DNA of 64,000 bases from Albugo candida (taxonomy: Eukaryota > Oomycota > Peronosporomycetes > Albuginales). The first letter of the stretch is position 1; every line of letters begins with the position of its first letter. Below are positions 58,463-64,000 of this stretch, in pieces. The stretch covers positions 1 through 64,000 of the forward strand of contig JBDOQK010000030.1 of NCBI GenBank assembly GCA_040437565.1, in the 5' to 3' direction. The notes under the pieces are model-generated. The model saw nothing but the letters and a program-made list of their open reading frames with translations, made no database searches and was not told the DNA's origin. The position numbers were made by a program, and so were the translations under genes.

Positions 58463-59684
58463 TTAAATTATTATAAAATCGTATGTAGGGGTTGAAAATA
58501 TACATCAGTCTTGATTTCATCATGCTAAAAAAATTCTGACATCTATTTAAGAGCTATCGAATACGCCTTGCGCCTCAACTGATCATGGATAAAAATTGTG
58601 CGACGATTGCATGCGTCTTTTTGGAGAATATATCGATCGAACTGGCTATTATCTTTATCAACAAAATGGAAAGATAGCCAGCCTGAGCACAAGTGTACTC
58701 GTATCAGAGGGACTGGTGAGGTATCCTTGAGCTTAAAAAGTACGCTGGCCTTTATGCGTTTACTTGCACTCTATACATTACTATTGTCGATATCTTTGAG
58801 AAGAAGAACTAGCTTGCTCTATAAAATCAAACGCACGTCCATTCCATCTACAGGCTGTCACATTTCAAATGAAATGGCTAAAAGGTTTCGGTAGGGACTT
58901 CCGGAGGTCTCTACGTTGTCCGCGTAAAGTCTTCATAAAAATTGGATGGCAAAATAACCGCTCTTATTAGGTACATTATCCGTTCACCTAATTACGTAGC
59001 TGGTAGTCCAGCTGGAATGAGCTTCAGCTTAAGCAAATGCAGCAACAGCTACAGCTCTCTTCGCAAAGGTTATTTCCAGTCTTTTGATATCACTTTTATG
59101 AGTGGATATTTAGCCTTGGACTTGCTCCAATCAATCACAAGCTCAGGTACATCTTCATAACTTCCCCACAATCTCCAATGTTGCTTTTATATTCGAAAGC
59201 CCGTTCCATTTCAACAGCACTTCGTATTGCTATGACGGCTCGTAAAACTGGTGAGTTCGTATTCGCGCAATTACATACCCTCCCTTTTACGAGCAATAGT
59301 CTCTAGATATTTGCCAACGTTATTTAAATAGTTTTTCTAGCACAAAAGTGCAAACAGGACAAGTATACCCATGTGTAACTCAAGTGAGCAGATCTCATCT
59401 CCTGAAAATTTGCTCGGATTACTTTGGCCAGTACTCACTTCTACCGCATCCTAATGATACGGCGTTTTCTGTACTTTATATGTATTCATACGCCTATCTC
59501 CCGGAGAGTTGCTCATGTTTCCGGAGTGTACCATTCACAAGGTGTTTAATTCAAGGGTAGAAGCGGTGGCACTAGCGTCATAGGTTGAAACCTTTAATTT
59601 ATGTGTAATGGGATTATTTCAAATAATATGATCCCAATCATCTTGTTGCATGCTTTATACGCTCAGGTAATCCCTTAGGATTGA

Positions 59685-60891
59685 CGTAGTAGCTCTTTTG
59701 TTAATATCTCTTTGGGATGACGGGGAGGTAATAAAGCAGAATTGAATAATGAGTTATGCATTCCGTTCGCCATGATCAAAATCGTGACATTGTGGTCAAT
59801 GGTTTTGGAGATGCTCTATCGGTGCTTGAATTTATTTGTTGAGTCAAAGTTCCTAATTATCAGCTCTGTTACAGCTGGAATTTTTCAAACAAGCATAGGA
59901 AAAGAATGAAAGCGTCGCTAAGTTCGTTGTGAGCGATTTCGTCGACTTATTGGCGCTTTATTCAGCAACGAGACTGGCAAACGCGCAGAAGTAATTGAAC
60001 TTACAATGGCACGTGCAATGACCCTGGTGAACCAGCATTATAGCCGACACCATGTATTTACTATCCGACCTTTGCAGTGTCCATAATCCTGCGTATCTCT
60101 TGACTTCATTCCCATGATTATAGCTGCCTGCCGGATCAATGGGTCGGTATTTTTGCTTTTAGGGGAAACTAGGATCGTCTCATTGAGCTGTGTGACAGTT
60201 TGGCTACAGTTATTGTATATCCCTTTGATTATCCACTTCAGTCGATACCAATCAAATAACTCTGAGTCTCTTGTTATACTCAAAGCCATCATTGAATACT
60301 GTGAAGGATTTATCTAAAACCAGCTAATGATCCCAGCTCCTGTGATTTAGAGACCAATAATCACTCATCCTGTATCATATCTCTCGCTATTGATTCGATT
60401 CGACGTTATACAAGATCGTCGTTCTGGTTCCATTCAGGACGCATTCGTTTAGTCATCTATTGTTTCCACATCATCCCATTTATTGAGATGTATTCTTTTC
60501 TATGACCATTGTAGCATCTTCATGCTTCAGCGCTTATTTATGATATCGTACCATTCAACAGCATTGCACTGCCATGGGCAAAATCTGACGTGCGAGAGCT
60601 AATCAAATTATTTGTATTGCATTGAAGACATCGTTGTTTCGGTAACTATTAGTCTCAAAACTGCTATGCTTATACTGATCTCTCGATTTAATCAAACTCA
60701 CTGTTTCTTGATATACATACGCTAAAAGTTCGAAGCACTCTGATGCCAAGCTCAAGGTAGAAGAATTTATTATCTCAAAGCACCGACAANNNNNNNNNNN
60801 NNNNNNNNNNNNNNNNNNNNNNNNNNNNNNNNNNNNNNNNNNNNNNNNNNNNNNNNNNNNNNNNNNNNNNNNNNNNNNNNNNNNNNNNNCT
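59685..60891. other. Gene-poor stretch
   Basis: No supported gene. A minus-strand frame 60038-60292 starts with two ATG codons and encodes 84 unrecognised residues without splice or promoter support. The gap at 60790-60889 has no matching flanks. Confidence 0.4.
60790..60889. other. Assembly gap without matching flanks
   Basis: 100 N; the flanking bases do not repeat, so sequence is probably missing here, including the 5' part of the open frame that follows. Confidence 0.97.
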
Positions 60892-61203
60892 CCCACACAA
60901 ATCTGGTCAAGGTATGACAATATCGCGTTTGTCCAGTATGAATGCGAAAAGGCAAAACAATCTGATTGTGTTAACTGTCTACTTCAACACACAGAAGTAT
61001 TTTTCGCGTACAATGACGAATCAACTACAGAAGGTTATGTTTGGATGCGTCAGACATCATCACTCATTCTAAAATCTTGCGTTGGAAAGGATTGTTTGCG
61101 TCTGAAATATGACACGCGTCGAACTCAACTTGAGCGTCCCGTCGGACTTCGGCAACTGACAGGAGACGATATCTCTTCCACAAAAGCGCAGTTCCAGAAA
61201 TAA
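60892..61203 (+). CDS. Partial cysteine-containing open frame of unknown origin
   Basis: Directly after the gap at 60790-60889 a frame is open for 103 codons with normal codon use, from PTQIWSRYDN to TAA 61201-61203. It carries five cysteines in two groups (CEKAKQSDCVNC and CVGKDC). The same frame stays open for another 49 codons beyond the TAA and contains three more cysteines (SCRSRNTSKHCMSQSC). The 5' part is lost in the gap. It could be the end of a secreted cysteine-rich protein gene, an exon with the TAA in an intron, or a pseudogene. I do not recognise it. Confidence 0.35.
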   Translation, partial: PTQIWSRYDNIAFVQYECEKAKQSDCVNCLLQHTEVFFAYNDESTTEGYVWMRQTSSLILKSCVGKDCLRLKYDTRRTQLERPVGLRQLTGDDISSTKAQFQK

Positions 61204-61353
61204 TCGTGTAGATCAAGGAATACATCAAAGCATTGTATGTCGCAGAGCTGCATTACTCAAACTGAAGCAAAGAAAGGTTTTTCAAGTAATTCTTTTTTGC
61301 AGCAATTGCGTTTGTGGTGTGAATACGATAGAATATCCCTGGTATTAAAACCA

Positions 61354-63477
61354 TAGCATGATGTCTCGTAGCGGATGGTTCCTCATGCTGACGTACGAGA
61401 AGAACTCTACGCACGGCGATTTGACCGCTACGTTCATCACTTACTATGTCCAATAGTAGATCCATCAGCCGTACAATAAGGCAAAACCCATCGTGAGGAG
61501 CATATGAGTATGACGAGGAGCTGCACTCTGTTAGTTATAGACAACTTGTAGAATGAACGTATCGTTGAAATCGGTGGCATTTTGAATGGAGATGTAGGTT
61601 GATACAAGCGCACAAGAACAAGCGTGCATTCACTTCGTCCGTCTTTATTGATAAAAAATATGTTGTGTTCGCAGCAAATTATTTCTGTTTCCATGATCAT
61701 GAATTCAATGAAGCGCAGGTATCGCTTTGTCACCGGCACTGATATGTGACGTAATCATGATTCTATCAAATTATGCGAATTTCATCTACCCAGGATATAT
61801 ACTACTCAGATACGCTTGATACTCGTGGTGATATTTCATCGACAATTTCCATGCGTACGATGGGCTCCTTGCACTCACATTTTGGCTTAACCGACATGTC
61901 ATGGCGATAGAGAGGCTACATGGATATTGCACTGACTATTGTGATCACGTTTTTTTCTCAATCCACTGTATCTTTCGGGATGAAGCTTGGAGTCGTGACA
62001 TCTCCTATCCATACTTTATGACGTTAAAAAGTATGGCACTCAGGTAGAAAACAAAATTAAACCCTGCTCCAGGTTTCGTCGACCGAAACAGTTGGCTGTT
62101 TTTTGATGTGGCTTTGATCAGCTGAGACATTACTTTTCATATTTGTTCATCTTCTTCAAGTTTCACGAATGACGAAGTTTTGTGCTGAACACACTCGGTG
62201 TAATTGGGATGCCGCTTTGACTAGTCATTGTAAAGAATGCAAGCGAGCGAGAGACACCGCGAGAACTTTGATATATTCGATTTAAGATCTTCTACTACAG
62301 TGCAATGAGAAATCCTAAAGAATGTGACAAATTTCTTCTAATATGTTGAGAAAGCGACCAAAAATGCACACGTGAGAAGCAATCTAGTGTCCTTCGATTG
62401 GAAAATGTATGTCAGGAAGTTGCTTGACTCATCAAGATAAACGCTTGCTGATATGAACAAAGGAGTGACCTATGCTGACCTCTCCTCCTCTTCTTTGACC
62501 ATACTTCATCTCATGGTTGAATGCCCACACATTCGATGACACACTCGGGGAAGTAGGGCACAAAGCGAAAAATGAAAATCATAATCACCATTAGAGAGTC
62601 GTTCTTTAAAATCTACATGTATATTCTTACAAGCATTCGTGAAAGCTTTCGAGCAAGAATAAGCTTCTTGTCGGGAACGGCAATTGGACGCTTGAACCTT
62701 CCAAATATAAATGGAAGCAAGCTCAACGAAAGACGCTTTTTTTTGCTTACAATGAGTTTGGTATATAAGTGCCATGCAGATATACCACGGTATCACTTAT
62801 ATGGCACATTCGGGGTGAAGCAATGCGCTGAACGAAATGACCAGTTTCTATAATACATACGCGTTTGATGGCCATTTTACGGGAGCTAGTCCAAAAAAAA
62901 GATGCCAATAAGGTGCATGAATAGCGCGTGAAATGGCGGCACTGTCAAGGAGTCGGCACACCTTCACAAAGTGCTACACGGCGTCCACAAAAGAGGATCG
63001 AGCAGCAAGATGTGGCGAGATTGAGAGGCTCCACATTACGACCAAATATGCTGCTTTAATAAACGCAGAAAGACACATGTGCGCAGGATGGTCCATCTCT
63101 GAACAAAACTGGATTGATACATGAAGGTAGCTTGCTGTCAATATAAGTCATGATCATGAGCAACGTGCTCAAGATGTCATGTATGAATTTCCTCTACAAA
63201 GACAACCTGCTATGTCACACTACACACTCAGAAACCATCACCACAACACTCGAACACAAAATTCGGGAGCCATTATCTGATCAGTTTTGTTTCAGTGACC
63301 ATGGTACGCCACTAATTCCTAAGTACTCTTCTGTCACATGGATGAGCTGGTGATCATTTGATTGATGTCCTTCTACAACACCAATTAGAGAGATTACATA
63401 CTACTACCACGCGTTCCTTTTACTACCCTCTAAATTTTTATGTTTATATATAAAATAACTAGACGATTCCTATCACT
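61354..63477. other. Gene-poor stretch
   Basis: No supported gene. Open frames on either strand (61437-61739 minus, 62933-63124 plus) have no recognised motifs or splice context. Confidence 0.45.
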
Positions 63478-63558
63478 GACAGCTTGGCCGAGTGGTTAAG
63501 GCGATAGACTTGAAATCTATTGGGGTTACCCGCGTGAGTTCAAATCTCACAGCTGTCG
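63478..63558 (+). tRNA. tRNA-Ser (anticodon UGA)
   Basis: Reads UCA codons. The acceptor stem GACAGCT pairs with AGCTGTC (63551-63557). The D arm contains the A-box TTGGCCGAGTGG. The anticodon stem ATAGA/TCTAT encloses the loop CTTGAAA with anticodon TGA. A long variable arm (GGGGTTACCCG region) and the T arm with B-box GAGTTCAAATCTC follow. The long variable arm and anticodon identify serine. No intron. A short T run (GTTTTAG) follows and may end transcription. Confidence 0.97.
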
Positions 63559-63640
63559 TTTTAGTCTACTGACAGTGCTTTTGACCGCTCCATAACTACT
63601 GCATTACTCTGTCACCAGTAATAAATAGCTCGACATTCAT

Positions 63641-64000
63641 TTATTTACTCTTACTGCGTGAATTGGAAGTCGACATTATCGCTTCTAATTCCTCATTAAT
63701 TAAGACTGCGGCATTGTGCATCCGCACCTGTTGCAGCGAATCTTGGGTATTGTGATCGCGAGCATACTGAATGGATTGTTTGATGCCCCGAATGACCAAT
63801 TCACTCTTTCCACATACCGATTTGGCAATGCGATAAACTTCTTTGGTCATTTCATCAGTGTTTTCAAAACAAGTTGAAACGAGTCCAATCTTTTCAGCTT
63901 CCTGTCCTGAAAAATTACGGCCTGTGTACGCCAACTCTTTGGTTCTTTGCTCCCCAATGAGTTTAGGAAGGCGTTGAAGTGCACCCAGATCAGCAATGAT
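63641..64000 (-). CDS. Delta3,5-delta2,4-dienoyl-CoA isomerase-like protein (ECH1), 3' part
   Basis: The frame is open to the window edge (119 residues plus stop), so the N-terminal half is outside. The visible part begins IIADLGALQRLPKLIGEQ, matching the ECH1-type enoyl-CoA hydratase/isomerase segment AADVGTLQRLPKVIG, including the aspartate that is catalytic in the rat enzyme (established for the family). AYTGRNFSGQEAEKIGLVS and the later IKQSIQYARDHNTQDSL also fit. The enzyme shifts double bonds of unsaturated acyl-CoAs in beta-oxidation. The C-terminus (RSKSK) is not a peroxisomal SKL signal, so mitochondrial location is more likely (inference). Within the crotonase superfamily other enoyl-CoA hydratases remain possible. 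Confidence 0.85.
   Translation of the reverse strand: MIADLGALQRLPKLIGEQRTKELAYTGRNFSGQEAEKIGLVSTCFENTDEMTKEVYRIAKSVCGKSELVIRGIKQSIQYARDHNTQDSLQQVRMHNAAVLINEELEAIMSTSNSRSKSK

Larger units (their letters stand above)
57275..59684 (+). repeat. Dispersed repeat family X, copy split by a MITE
   Basis: Aligns as reverse complement with 12129-13440. The homology runs through 57275-57465, stops at the MITE, and resumes from 58466 to 59684. Without the insert it is about 1.4 kb. The two copies share small conserved blocks (AATTACGTAGCTGGTAGTCC near 58990, GGCGCAAGGCGTA-type block near 58570) but no open frame stands out. Confidence 0.85.

Noticed and set aside
1-64000. CRISPR arrays, bacterial operons, ribosome binding sites
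   Set aside because: Spliced genes and eukaryotic promoters show nuclear eukaryotic DNA; the only short regular repeats are the inverted units at 58110-58405.

Overview
The window reads as a nuclear contig of an oomycete, most like an obligate biotroph of the Albugo type; genus is inference. The evidence is eukaryotic genes with very short introns (about 37-94 nt, often with GTRNGT donors such as GTGCGT), an oomycete-style Inr/FPR core promoter motif (TCATT..CCATTT) before the ALG7 homologue, a eukaryotic tRNA-Ser, and compact gene islands set in AT-rich, repeat-rich DNA. I could run no searches; family calls rest on motifs read by eye.

Layout. 1-25.8 kb is gene-poor. A Tc1/mariner-type DNA transposon (532-3688) sits inside one arm of a long-inverted-repeat element (about 377-5176). 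After it come a broken LINE (about 7.75-9.56 kb), a dispersed repeat here called family X (12.1-13.4 kb), and a Ty3/gypsy chromovirus-type LTR retrotransposon with a 5-bp target duplication (17457-22581). Island 1 (25.8-34.9 kb) holds a five-exon SLC25 mitochondrial carrier, a small protein of unknown function, a Nup93/Nic96 nucleoporin, and a large scaffold with RanBP2-type zinc finger, two PDZ, PH and C2 domains and a C-terminal row of WH2-like motifs. Then follows about 4.8 kb of decayed DNA with a LINE remnant. Island 2 (39.7-48.9 kb) holds LSM4, a seven-exon MED18 homologue, an unidentified terminal exon, the ALG7/DPAGT1 homologue, and an AGC kinase fused to two UBA-like segments. 48.9-63.4 kb is again gene-poor: a GC-rich block at 56.3-57.1 kb, a second copy of repeat X in opposite orientation split by a 994-bp foldback MITE with TTA target duplication, and an unexplained cysteine-rich open frame at 60.9 kb. 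The window closes with tRNA-Ser(UGA) and the 3' end of a dienoyl-CoA-isomerase-like gene.

The genes are housekeeping functions (nuclear pore, Mediator, spliceosomal Lsm, N-glycan initiation, mitochondrial transport, fatty-acid metabolism) with no operon-like logic. Neighbours are tightly packed, with convergent stops 60-65 bp apart. The most useful structural results are two nested insertions in which a second copy of the host sequence shows the empty site, and thirteen 100-N gaps, at least nine of which are flanked by identical unmerged sequence. One such duplication breaks ALG7 on paper only. I found no convincing undescribed multi-gene system.
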